A stretch of DNA of 64,000 nt from Parapedobacter luteus. Its GTDB lineage: Bacteria > Bacteroidota > Bacteroidia > Sphingobacteriales > Sphingobacteriaceae. Under the pieces are notes generated by a model that saw only the letters and a program-made list of their open reading frames with translations, ran no database searches and had not been told where the DNA came from. The translations under genes and the position numbers were made by a program. This document shows, in pieces, positions 1-7,621 of this stretch (its first letter is position 1; every line of letters starts with the position of its first letter). Where the stretch lies: the NCBI RefSeq assembly GCF_900168055.1, contig NZ_FUYS01000002.1:372888-436887 (forward strand), read 5' to 3'.

Positions 1-665
1 GTGCCGGCCAGGGAAGCAAAGCCTTGATCGCCGAACTGCTTGGCGGCGAAATCGCGCGGGCCTTGGGATTCCGGGTGCCGGAGATTGTGTTTGCTCAACT
101 TGACGAAGCTTTCGGCCGGACAGAGCCCGACGAAGAGATACAGGACTTGCTGCAGGCCAGCACAGGACTTAACTTAGCCCTGCATTATCTTTCCGGGGCC
201 ATAACCTTTGACCCCGTAGTGACCACGTTGGACCCGGCGCTGGCTTCCCGCATCGTCTGGTTGGATTGCTTGTTGACTAATGTGGATCGGACCGCCAAAA
301 ATACGAATATGTTGATGTGGCATAAGGAGCTGTGGCTAATAGACCATGGGGCGTCGCTCTATTTCCACCATACCTGGGATAACTCGCACGAGCAGGCTGT
401 GAGGTCTTTTACACAGGTGAATAATCATGTATTGCTTCCCTGGGCATCACAACTGAGGGAGGCTGACGCTGAATTGAGACCCAAACTCACGGCCTCTGTC
501 ATTCAGCGTATTGTTCAATTGGTGCCTGATGAATGGTTGGCAAACCACGATGTGCAATCACCGGAAGAAGCCCGGGAAGTATACCGGCGGTTTATAACGA
601 TGCGGGCGGCGGCGTCTGAAAATTTTGTAAACGAAGCACAAGATGCAAGAAAACGGGTTATTTGA
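1..665 (+). CDS. HipA-like kinase domain protein (HipA_2 type), 5' truncated
   Basis: The reading frame is already open at base 3 and runs to TGA at 663-665, so the N-terminus lies outside the window. About 220 residues are visible. They contain a kinase-like catalytic loop (LTNVDRTAKNTN) followed by an IDHG motif resembling a metal-binding DFG, as in the HipA_2 family of small HipA-related proteins. The first visible residues (AGQGSKALIAELL) fit the conserved Lys/Ala stretch of that family. HipA kinases phosphorylate proteins such as GltX, but substrates of the HipA_2 group are not known to me. The next gene, DUF3037, begins 23 bp before this stop, so the two are probably translationally coupled. 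No antitoxin-like HTH gene is visible beside it. Confidence 0.8.
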   Translation, partial: AGQGSKALIAELLGGEIARALGFRVPEIVFAQLDEAFGRTEPDEEIQDLLQASTGLNLALHYLSGAITFDPVVTTLDPALASRIVWLDCLLTNVDRTAKNTNMLMWHKELWLIDHGASLYFHHTWDNSHEQAVRSFTQVNNHVLLPWASQLREADAELRPKLTASVIQRIVQLVPDEWLANHDVQSPEEAREVYRRFITMRAAASENFVNEAQDARKRVI

Positions 666-1026
666 GTATGCAGTAATCCGCTTGGTGCCTAAAGTGGAAC
701 GCGAGGAATTTTTCAACGTAGGAGTGGTGCTGTATTGCCGGGGGCAGCGCTTTTTGGATATGCGGTATTCCTTGGACGAAAACAAGCTGCAAGCCTTTTG
801 CCCATCTTGCGATGCCGACGAATTGGAAGCTTACCTACTGGCATTCCAGCGAACGTGTCACGGATCGCATGACGGCGGGCCGATTGCCAAGTTGCCAGCA
901 GCCGAACGTTTCCGGTGGCTTACCGCAAAACGGAGCACGGTCATTCAGACATCGCCCGTACATCCCGGGCTATGTACGGACGCACAAACAACACTCGAAC
1001 GGTTGTACCGCGAACTGGTCTTGTAG
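643..1026 (+). CDS. DUF3037 domain-containing protein
   Basis: A 127-aa soluble protein that matches the DUF3037 family from end to end; the opening (FEYAVIRLVPKVEREEF, then NVGVVLYC) is characteristic. No biochemical role is established. It starts inside the 3' end of the HipA-like kinase gene (23-bp overlap), and this HipA_2/DUF3037 pairing is recurrent in bacteria, which suggests a shared function. There are no membrane segments and no signal peptide. Convergent with the cytochrome gene, whose stop lies 7 bp away. Confidence 0.85.
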   Translation: MQENGLFEYAVIRLVPKVEREEFFNVGVVLYCRGQRFLDMRYSLDENKLQAFCPSCDADELEAYLLAFQRTCHGSHDGGPIAKLPAAERFRWLTAKRSTVIQTSPVHPGLCTDAQTTLERLYRELVL

Positions 1027-1033
1027 GCTCCCG

Positions 1034-1459
1034 CTATTTGCATGCTTTCAATGCTTGATTGATCTCTTCAAGGGTGAAGATCCCCATTTTATTGCCAAAT
1101 GAATTGCCCACATAGGTAAGCACGTAGGCGATTTCAATAGGGGCAAGTTGCGGGTTAGGCGGCATTTCACCATCAAACAGTTGTCCGTGGACGGTGATCG
1201 TGTCTTTAAGCCCATTTTTAATTATGCATGCCAGTTGCTCCCGATGGTTGAGCAAAAATGCACTGTCCGTCAATGCCGGATACAAATTTCCCAGTCCTTC
1301 GCCCTTGGCACCATGGCAATTTTGGCACTGGGCGGCATATAGCTTTTGGCCATTTACAGCATACTGCGCGGTTCGGATGGCGTCTTCACTCTGACAGGAA
1401 TGGAACAGTACATACACGGATAGCAATGCGGCACAGCCATAGATATAGGTGTTCCGCAT
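1034..1459 (-). CDS. c-type cytochrome lipoprotein
   Basis: A 141-aa monohaem class I cytochrome c. The N-terminal hydrophobic segment ends in a lipobox-like Cys22, so it is probably anchored on the periplasmic face of a membrane. The haem site is C45-x2-C48-H49 (CQNCHG), and Met99 in GEMPPNP is the likely axial ligand. The ATG at 1459 overlaps the TGA of the upstream SCO-family gene (TGATG), implying translational coupling; a GTG one codon earlier is an alternative. Pairing with a SCO protein points to electron transfer near a terminal oxidase or a related copper enzyme, but no oxidase gene is in the window. Confidence 0.88.
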   Translation of the reverse strand: MRNTYIYGCAALLSVYVLFHSCQSEDAIRTAQYAVNGQKLYAAQCQNCHGAKGEGLGNLYPALTDSAFLLNHREQLACIIKNGLKDTITVHGQLFDGEMPPNPQLAPIEIAYVLTYVGNSFGNKMGIFTLEEINQALKACK

Positions 1460-2100
1460 CACTCATATTCCTTTAAGAGGAGAGCCAATTCGTCGAGCAA
1501 GAGCTGTACCTGTGCGTCATTCGTGCCGTCGTAAGCTCCCCGAATGTGCTTGTCTTTATCCACCAAAAGGAAATAGCCCGAATGGTCATATCCGCCCGGC
1601 GCATCGCCGTCTTCTTTTGTATAGACCATATAGGCATCTGCCAGGCTGTATATTTCGGCTTTGCTGCCGGTGACAAACTGCCATTGGTCGTTGGTGACGC
1701 CCAGTTTATCGGCATAACGCTTGAGCACCGAAGGGGAGTCGTGGCGAAAATCGATGCTATGGGAGAGAAACCGCACGCGTTCATCACCTTTGTACCGCTC
1801 GTATACCTTCAGGAGATTGCGTTGCATGGTAGGGCAGATGCTTGGACAATGCGTGAAGAAGAAGTTGGCGATATACACCCCATTGTCAAATGTATGGTTG
1901 GTAATGAAAGTGCTGTCCTGATTAAGCAGCTTAAACTCGGGGATACTATGGTACAGCGTGTCTGTCAGTGTCTTGCCGTCCACCGCCTTCGTAATAGGCT
2001 CGCGGCTACCTAAGATTGGAAGCGTTTTGGTTTCCTGATTGCTGCATCCGGCTATGGCTCCGATAATCCAGCTACCGATAAGAAAAGAGACGATACGCAT
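1459..2100 (-). CDS. SCO1/SenC family protein
   Basis: A 213-aa thioredoxin-fold copper chaperone or thiol reductase of the SCO1/SenC/PrrC family, which helps assemble the CuA site of cytochrome oxidases. A signal anchor ends in a lipobox (AIAGC, Cys19). The metal-binding motif C85-PSI-C89-P is intact and the distal histidine is His173 in YDHSGYF. It is the first of two overlapping genes, followed by a monohaem cytochrome, and lies 6 bp after the stop of the small lipoprotein gene, so all three are probably one operon. Confidence 0.93.
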   Translation of the reverse strand: MRIVSFLIGSWIIGAIAGCSNQETKTLPILGSREPITKAVDGKTLTDTLYHSIPEFKLLNQDSTFITNHTFDNGVYIANFFFTHCPSICPTMQRNLLKVYERYKGDERVRFLSHSIDFRHDSPSVLKRYADKLGVTNDQWQFVTGSKAEIYSLADAYMVYTKEDGDAPGGYDHSGYFLLVDKDKHIRGAYDGTNDAQVQLLLDELALLLKEYE

Positions 2101-2106
2101 GGGTGG

Positions 2107-2550
2107 CTAAAATTGAGCTAATTTATCTGTACTTTCTTTAGCGACTTCTTCAAAGAGCTGTCGAAGGTCTTTGACTTTCTCGACCTCTTCTTCGTAGTAG
2201 GCCTTGATCTCAGCGTTTGATTTGTCCTGAGGCGCTACGTCGAAGTTCGTCATCCACTCCATCATAGCATCGGTTGCCTGCTCCAGCCGGGTTTTAAGGG
2301 CCGTGAGTTCTGTACGTGTTTGTGTCGTGTCCAAGTCGGGGTAAGCTGCCTTGAGCTGGGGAAGGCTTGCCAATAAGGAGTCTATTCTTACCGTATTACG
2401 ATCAAAAGCACTGACTTCGGGCATGATTTCGTCGTGGACAGCAATTGCCTCGTTGCGTAATTGCTCAATTTCGGCTGCTTCCTGGCTACCGCCATTGCAT
2501 GCGAACATCAATGATGCGGCTGTACCAAGGTGTAACATTAATTTCTTCAT
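2107..2550 (-). CDS. Small alpha-helical lipoprotein of unknown function
   Basis: A 147-aa protein. I chose the ATG at 2550 (MKKLML...) because it gives a standard lipoprotein signal with lipobox Cys near residue 18 (MFACNGG); an ATG four codons upstream is possible. The mature part is Glu/Lys/Leu-rich and predicted helical with heptad-like spacing (a stretch like EIEQLRNEA). Relatives next to SCO genes in Bacteroidota are often labelled 'viral A-type inclusion protein', which is a low-complexity name and not a function. It leads the cytochrome/SCO cluster and has a good promoter just upstream. Confidence 0.75.
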   Translation of the reverse strand: MKKLMLHLGTAASLMFACNGGSQEAAEIEQLRNEAIAVHDEIMPEVSAFDRNTVRIDSLLASLPQLKAAYPDLDTTQTRTELTALKTRLEQATDAMMEWMTNFDVAPQDKSNAEIKAYYEEEVEKVKDLRQLFEEVAKESTDKLAQF

Positions 2551-2576
2551 GAGATTGCACATATTTGGTTAACGGA

Positions 2577-2608
2577 CAAAGATAGGGAAAAACTAATAGG
2601 TAGCTAAA
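2577..2608 (-). promoter_or_regulatory. Bacteroidota-type promoter for the lipoprotein/SCO/cytochrome cluster
   Basis: On the minus strand a perfect -7 element TATCTTTG (2577-2584) lies 26 bp before the ATG at 2550. A TTTA at 2605-2608 sits 20 nt upstream where a -33 TTG is expected. The -7 match is good and the -33 element weak. Confidence 0.55.
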
Positions 2609-3260
2609 CCGGGTTTTCGGTATAATACTCTTCGTGGTCCCCACTGTGCACCTGGAGAACGCCAGCGACAATCAGATTAACGAGGATCCGCTGTGTCTTG
2701 CGCCTAGAGAGCCGGAGATGTTTGCACAATTCGGGCAGTTGCGATTTGGTATGTGTATGGACATATTCCAGTAATTCCTTCTCTTTTTCCGTATAATTGA
2801 TGAATATTCCGTTTGGTTGGCTGCCCCGGCGCAATACATCGACCACCACCTTCCCGGCGAGGACGCTTTTGTCTTTTACACGGACATACACCCACCAGCG
2901 CTGGTCCTCGCTAAGGGCATAATGTGGTTTCGTGTCACTTTCTGCCACTTCGGCAAGTAGCACCAGCTTATCATCTACATATATTTCGTCAAAATGGAGA
3001 TCAATGGCCGGCCGGCAATAAAGATGGCCGGCCCGTTGGAGCATATACCTTTCCTCGTCTTCGTTTTTCACGCCTTTGATATAACCGTTGTCGGCGACAC
3101 CGACTAGCAACTTTCCGCCCTTATTGTTGGCAAAAGCAACCAATGTTTTGGCAATTTTTGCGCAGCTGCTAATCTTATTTTTGAAATCAAGCTGTTCGCC
3201 TTCTCCTTGCAGTATCAATGTCTTGATGGTCACGCCCTTGTATTGATTAACTGTTGCCAT
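2604..3260 (-). CDS. AlbA_2 (Schlafen-like) putative DNA/nucleotide-binding protein
   Basis: A 218-aa protein with an N-terminal AlbA_2 domain (formerly AAA_4 or divergent AAA; roughly residues 15-120). Hallmarks are E22-QLDFK and AFANNKGGKLLVGV (about 43-56). The C-terminus (about 160-215) looks like a winged helix for DNA binding. I chose ATG 3260 because homology starts right after it; the frame is open to 3344 without recognisable residues. Proteins of this type are usually called ATP-binding or transcriptional regulators, and no target is known. It stands alone, with its own terminator-less 3' end overlapping the next promoter region. Confidence 0.8.
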   Translation of the reverse strand: MATVNQYKGVTIKTLILQGEGEQLDFKNKISSCAKIAKTLVAFANNKGGKLLVGVADNGYIKGVKNEDEERYMLQRAGHLYCRPAIDLHFDEIYVDDKLVLLAEVAESDTKPHYALSEDQRWWVYVRVKDKSVLAGKVVVDVLRRGSQPNGIFINYTEKEKELLEYVHTHTKSQLPELCKHLRLSRRKTQRILVNLIVAGVLQVHSGDHEEYYTENPV

Positions 3261-3454
3261 TTGTTTTTGTCGTACACGCACCAATAGCCGTATGACCATT
3301 TCCGTGCATTCTCCGTAGCCGGATAGGACTACTAAGGTAGCCACAAATTTTGAAAGATGAAAAAATCGATAGCCATCGCCAGCTTTACCAGGGCGGTGGT
3401 ACTATCCAGCGGTCGAATACTTTCTTAGGATGCAACGTAAGCGCTGCCGTGCGA

Positions 3455-3871
3455 TTAGACGGGCTTCGCCGGGCTGCCAAGCAATTGCTCCAGCCGGTAT
3501 AGCAGGGATAGCTCGTCTTTGTTACGGCCATGGAACGCCAGAGCAATTCGGTGGGCAGAGCCCAAGGTCCGCTCTTTGATAGCCTCGACAAAGAAATCCG
3601 GATTTTCCTGGACAAAAGCCTCAAATTCGTCAAAAGCGTTGGCTGGGGCATAATCTGCATCATCCAACCAATCGAAGAGGCTTTCAATTTGAAACGCGGC
3701 GTCGCTACCAAAGGCATCGGCCGTGTCTTCCAAATCCAGCCAATTTGTCTGGACCTCTTCTTTGAGTGCGCTGCGTTCCGCGGGTACAATATGCCGGTCA
3801 ACCGCAGCGATGCTGTACAGCAGGAAACCAAGTTTACGATAAAACTCCAACCATTTGCGTCTCGGGTACAT
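3455..3871 (-). CDS. TerB-like helical protein, conserved hypothetical
   Basis: A 138-aa acidic, all-helical protein without signal peptide. The segment LLYSIAAVDRHIVPAER resembles the first helices and acidic metal-binding turn of TerB/TerB-like domains. TerB-like proteins are linked to tellurite or stress responses and membrane-associated complexes, but no other ter gene is nearby, so the role is unknown. A longer frame in another phase (3385-3960) is a shadow. The 157 bp between this start and the MFS gene are AT-rich and divergent, with no clear consensus promoter. Confidence 0.6.
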   Translation of the reverse strand: MYPRRKWLEFYRKLGFLLYSIAAVDRHIVPAERSALKEEVQTNWLDLEDTADAFGSDAAFQIESLFDWLDDADYAPANAFDEFEAFVQENPDFFVEAIKERTLGSAHRIALAFHGRNKDELSLLYRLEQLLGSPAKPV

Positions 3872-4028
3872 AACCTATTGCTTTTTAGATATAACGAAAA
3901 TCGGCTTATTAATGGTATATGGGCATGACGATAGTTAGTAAATAATATGATTGACCGCATGAAATTTTAAGAAGAAGATGCCAGCATTCGATTTAAATTT
4001 TATTTTAGCACGGTAATTCCTATTATAA

Positions 4029-5267
4029 ATGACCGAGGATAGAAGCCTAATAGTATCTCACACCAAAAACGTATGGATGTTGGTTATTGTAGCCGCTTTA
4101 GGCTATTTCGTCGACATTTACGATTTGGTTATTTTTTCCATTGTCCGTGTCCAGAGTTTTCACGATATCGGTATTCCTGAAGCCGATATGCGGGTAGACG
4201 GCGAGTATGTGCTCAATATGCAGATGGCCGGGCTCTTGGTTGGCGGGATACTTTGGGGGGTATTGGGTGACAAATTTGGTCGCATTAAGGTCTTGTTTGG
4301 GTCTATCTTACTGTATTCGGTAGCCAACATCGCAAACGGATTTGTATATGATATCCATTCATATGCAATCATTCGTTGCATCGCGGGCATCGGATTAGCG
4401 GGCGAATTAGGTGCCGGTATTACCCTGGTCAGCGAGAGTATGAGTAAAGAGAAGCGGGGATACGGTACCATGATCGTGGCGTCAGTGGGCGTATTGGGAG
4501 CTATAGCAGCCTACTATGTTTCGGCAATATTTGATTGGCGAAACGCCTATTTCGTAGGCGGAGGGATGGGGTTGCTGCTGCTTGTCCTTCGTGTTGGTAC
4601 ATTTGAATCGGGCATGTTTAAAGATGTGGCAGGCAAACCTGTGGAAAAAGGAAAGCTCAGTATGTTATTTACTGATCCGGATCGTTTCAAACGTTACCTG
4701 TATTGTTTGCTAATAGGGCTGCCAATATGGTTTGTGGTGGGCATTTTAATCACACAGGCTCCCGAATTTGGCAGCGCATTGAACGCGCCCGTCACATTAA
4801 GTGCAGGCAAGGGCATTCTGTTTGGCTATATCGGGATTTCGATCGGTGATATTTTCGCCGGATTATTGGCGCAGCTGACAAAATCAAGGCGACTGGTTGT
4901 TTTTCTCTTCCAGTTGTTTATCATCGGAACCGCCACTTGGTATTTAAGCAGTGATGGGCTTTCAGAACAACGCTTTCATTGGATAGCGTTTTGTATGGGC
5001 ACCGCAGTAGGATATTGGGCAACGTTTGTAACCATCGCCTCCGAACAATTCGGTACTAACCTGCGTGCCACGGTCACGACCACTGCTCCGAATTTTGTGC
5101 GGGGGGCGCTGATACCTTCCACGTTGCTGTTTGAGTTTTTTGTTGGGCGTTTCGGGATCATCATGGCCGCCTATATCATGATCTTTATACTCACGGCAAT
5201 CGCTATGTTTGCCCTAAGCAGGCTAAAGGAAAGTTTCAATAAGGATTTGGATTTCGTGGAAGATTAA
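4029..5267 (+). CDS. MFS transporter
   Basis: A 412-aa major facilitator superfamily permease with about 12 predicted membrane segments. The loop after TM2 carries GVLGDKFGR (the D-x-x-G-R/K signature of MFS) and TM1 has DIYD. The sequence around RCIAGIGLAGELGAGI is typical of the metabolite:H+ symporter group (sialate, benzoate, shikimate or sugar acids), but the substrate cannot be read from sequence. The stop codon overlaps by 3 bp the stop of the small convergent gene at 5264. Confidence 0.9.
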   Translation: MTEDRSLIVSHTKNVWMLVIVAALGYFVDIYDLVIFSIVRVQSFHDIGIPEADMRVDGEYVLNMQMAGLLVGGILWGVLGDKFGRIKVLFGSILLYSVANIANGFVYDIHSYAIIRCIAGIGLAGELGAGITLVSESMSKEKRGYGTMIVASVGVLGAIAAYYVSAIFDWRNAYFVGGGMGLLLLVLRVGTFESGMFKDVAGKPVEKGKLSMLFTDPDRFKRYLYCLLIGLPIWFVVGILITQAPEFGSALNAPVTLSAGKGILFGYIGISIGDIFAGLLAQLTKSRRLVVFLFQLFIIGTATWYLSSDGLSEQRFHWIAFCMGTAVGYWATFVTIASEQFGTNLRATVTTTAPNFVRGALIPSTLLFEFFVGRFGIIMAAYIMIFILTAIAMFALSRLKESFNKDLDFVED

Positions 5268-5443
5268 CCTTTAGGGCATTTTTTGCACCGCTTACCGCGC
5301 TTGTATTTTTTACAGCACTTTTTGAATTCACACCCACAGCCGGGGCCATACGGATTAAAGCCTTTATAGGTTTGCGGATCGGCCGCTCCGGGCAACCGGC
5401 ATTCCGCCGTGGTCAACACAATCAATGGGCGCTCATCATACAT
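5264..5443 (-). CDS. Small Cys/Lys-rich conserved protein
   Basis: A 59-aa protein (ATG at 5443; GTG one codon upstream is also possible). Its C-terminal half carries CGCEFKKCC and CKKCP clusters within a strongly basic stretch, a pattern suggesting a metal- or nucleic-acid-binding mini-domain. No named family is recognised. The gene is supported by a near-perfect promoter ending 7 nt before the ATG and by tail-to-tail packing with the MFS gene (3-bp overlap of stops). Confidence 0.65.
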   Translation of the reverse strand: MYDERPLIVLTTAECRLPGAADPQTYKGFNPYGPGCGCEFKKCCKKYKRGKRCKKCPKG

Positions 5444-5450
5444 CACGTTG

Positions 5451-5482
5451 CAAAGTTAAGGCTTTATTTAGAAAAATTCCAA
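5451..5482 (-). promoter_or_regulatory. Bacteroidota-type promoter, probably leaderless
   Basis: Minus strand: TTG (5480-5482), 21 nt, then a perfect TAACTTTG (5451-5458). Only seven nucleotides (5444-5450) separate the element from the ATG at 5443, so the predicted start of transcription falls on or next to the start codon. Confidence 0.6.
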
Positions 5483-5519
5483 TTAACACGGGAAATTTTT
5501 GACGGGCTGATGTGGAGAC

Positions 5520-5550
5520 TTGGATGATTGTCATAAGTTTTGTAACTTGT
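5520..5550 (+). promoter_or_regulatory. Putative promoter of the CoA-transferase operon
   Basis: TTG (5520-5522), 20 nt, then TAACTTGT (5543-5550), a variant of TAnnTTTG. The spacing is ideal while the -7 box deviates in its last two bases. It lies 49 bp before the chosen ATG at 5600. Confidence 0.4.
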
Positions 5551-5599
5551 GGACATTCCCGGTAGGGAAGTACCCAATATATACCAATGTATAAACGTC

Positions 5600-6337
5600 A
5601 TGATTAATAAGGTTGTAAATGACGCGCGCGAAGCCATCGTAGGTATCACTGACGGTATGACGCTCATGTTGGGCGGTTTCGGTCTGTGCGGTATACCCGA
5701 AAATTGTATCAATGAAATCGTCAGGCAGGGCATTTCGGGGCTTACCTGCATTTCAAACAATGCAGGAGTGGATGATTTCGGCATCGGCATGATGCTCCAG
5801 AAACGCCAGGTAAAAAAAATGATAGCCTCTTACGTGGGAGAAAATGCAGAATTTGAACGGCAGTTGCTCAGCGGCGAGCTTGAAGTGGAATTGATCCCAC
5901 AGGGCACCTTGGCTACTCGCTGCCTTGCGGCGGGCTATGGCATGCCCGCGATCTTCACGCCTGCCGGCGTAGGCACTGAGGTGGCCGAGGGAAAGGAAAT
6001 ACGGAGTTTCAGAGGCAAAGACTATGTGATGGAAATGGCCTTTGAAGCTGATTTTGCGCTTGTAAAAGCATGGAAGGGAGATACCGCTGGCAACTTAATC
6101 TACCGGAGAACGGCCCGTAACTTCAACCCTGTGATGGCCATGGCCGGCAGGATTACGATTGCGGAAGTGGAAGAGCTCGTAAACGCAGGTGAATTGGATC
6201 CCGATCATATTCATACCCCTGGTATTTATGTGCATCGGATTTTCCAGGGGCAGGGCTATGAAAAGCGGATTGAACAACGCACGGTGAGGAAACGTGAGGG
6301 AATCAATTTAACGAAAGCGGTAGATTATGCTGGATAA
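5600..6337 (+). CDS. scoA: 3-oxoacid CoA-transferase subunit A
   Basis: The alpha subunit (245 aa) of a succinyl-CoA:3-ketoacid CoA-transferase, which moves CoA from succinyl-CoA to acetoacetate in ketone body or branched-chain degradation. It has the family's N-terminal loop GGFGLCGIPEN (25-35) and the GTEVAEGKE region. ATG 5600 is chosen because the family begins with MINK-like sequence; the frame is open upstream to 5549. It overlaps the beta subunit gene by 11 bp, and the two form one operon. Acceptor specificity (acetoacetate, butyrate or other) is not proven. Confidence 0.93.
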   Translation: MINKVVNDAREAIVGITDGMTLMLGGFGLCGIPENCINEIVRQGISGLTCISNNAGVDDFGIGMMLQKRQVKKMIASYVGENAEFERQLLSGELEVELIPQGTLATRCLAAGYGMPAIFTPAGVGTEVAEGKEIRSFRGKDYVMEMAFEADFALVKAWKGDTAGNLIYRRTARNFNPVMAMAGRITIAEVEELVNAGELDPDHIHTPGIYVHRIFQGQGYEKRIEQRTVRKREGINLTKAVDYAG

Positions 6338-6986
6338 AAACGGGATAGCCAAGCGTATCGCTCAGGAGATAAAAGACGGTTATTATGTGAACCTGGGCAT
6401 CGGTATACCGACGTTAGTGGCGAATTTTATACCTGACGGTATGCAAGTGGTATTGCAGTCTGAAAATGGGTTGCTGGGTATGGGGCCATTCCCCTACGAA
6501 GGAGAGGAAGACGCCGATCTCATCAATGCCGGAAAGCAGACCGTTACCATGTCGCCTGGCGCTTCGGTGTTCGACTCGGCGATGAGCTTTGGAATGATTA
6601 GGGCGCAAAAGGTCGACCTAACTATCCTCGGCGCGATGGAAGTGTCGGAATACGGAGACATCGCCAACTGGAAAATACCGGGAAAGCTTGTCAAAGGCAT
6701 GGGCGGGGCCATGGATCTCGTAGCGTCGGCCAAAAACATTATCGTAGCCATGCAGCAGGTTAGTAAGGCCGGGGAGAGCAAGCTACTTTCCCGGTGCACG
6801 CTGCCGCTTACAGGAGTGCGCTGCATCCGGAAAGTGATAACCGAAATGGCGGTTTTCGAGGTCGATATCGAAAACGGTGGTTTCCACTTGCTGGAACGCG
6901 CTCCCGGAGTCAGTGTTGATGAAATACGCAATGCCACGGCAGGCAGATTCAAGGCGTCAGGAATGATTCCTGAGATGCAGCTTTAG
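6327..6986 (+). CDS. scoB: 3-oxoacid CoA-transferase subunit B
   Basis: The beta subunit (219 aa) of the CoA-transferase. It carries the catalytic glutamate in S-E46-NGLLGMGP, which forms the glutamyl-CoA thioester, and GIGIPTLVANFIPDGM near the N-terminus. The start overlaps the end of scoA, so translation is coupled. Its stop meets the convergent uridine kinase stop (4-bp overlap), and no separate terminator is visible between them. Confidence 0.95.
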   Translation: MLDKNGIAKRIAQEIKDGYYVNLGIGIPTLVANFIPDGMQVVLQSENGLLGMGPFPYEGEEDADLINAGKQTVTMSPGASVFDSAMSFGMIRAQKVDLTILGAMEVSEYGDIANWKIPGKLVKGMGGAMDLVASAKNIIVAMQQVSKAGESKLLSRCTLPLTGVRCIRKVITEMAVFEVDIENGGFHLLERAPGVSVDEIRNATAGRFKASGMIPEMQL

Positions 6987-7621
6987 AAGACTTTTGTGCG
7001 CAGCTCGGTGGAAATTTCGTCTATGATTGCCACAAGGGGGGCCGGATCATCCGTATTATTAATGATAATGCGGTCGCACAGGTCGCGATAGGGCAGAAGA
7101 TATTGCCGATAGGCGGGCATGACATGATTTACCCATTTATATCGCACGTCTTCATCGTTGTAGCCGCGCTCAACCAAGTCTCTTTTCAGGCGTCTTTGCA
7201 AAGCGATTTCTTCTTCCGCATGCAAGAATATGCGATGATTGAGCAAGGCGTTTACTTCCTCGTAGTAAAAAATAAATAATCCTTCAATAATTAAAATAGG
7301 GGCAGCCCGGGTCTCCAGCAATTTCGGTTTCAACGCCGGATTGTTGAAGGTGTATTCTTTCCGGAAAATGGTCCGGCCATCGACAAGCGTTTCAATATCC
7401 CGGAAAAATGCGGCACGGTCAATAGCCGTGGGCAGATCAAAGTTATATAATTTGTTCTCTTCCCGTGTCTTGGTATTCGCAGGGATATAATAATCGTCTT
7501 GCGAGATCAGCGCCACCTCGTGCGGGGCGAAGTGGTTGAGGAAACTATTCAGAAAAAATGTTTTTCCAGAGCCACTGCTTCCCGCGATGCCAACGACGTA
7601 CGGTGCGTTAGTTTGAGTCAT
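6983..7621 (-). CDS. udk: Uridine kinase family protein
   Basis: A 212-aa P-loop kinase of the uridine kinase/phosphoribulokinase fold, predicted to phosphorylate uridine or cytidine for pyrimidine salvage. Walker A is GSSGSGKT (14-21). QDDYY follows at about 41-45, and IIEGLFIFY holds the Walker B-like strand. The length fits bacterial Udk. The gene overlaps the upstream LysM gene by 14 bp, suggesting co-transcription with LysM and DUF4905. The specific nucleoside is inferred. Confidence 0.88.
   Translation of the reverse strand: MTQTNAPYVVGIAGSSGSGKTFFLNSFLNHFAPHEVALISQDDYYIPANTKTREENKLYNFDLPTAIDRAAFFRDIETLVDGRTIFRKEYTFNNPALKPKLLETRAAPILIIEGLFIFYYEEVNALLNHRIFLHAEEEIALQRRLKRDLVERGYNDEDVRYKWVNHVMPAYRQYLLPYRDLCDRIIINNTDDPAPLVAIIDEISTELRTKVF

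Noticed and set aside
3385-3960. A 191-codon minus-strand frame overlapping the TerB-like gene
   Set aside because: It is in a different phase of the same strand; the 138-aa frame has a sensible acidic helical composition and this one does not.
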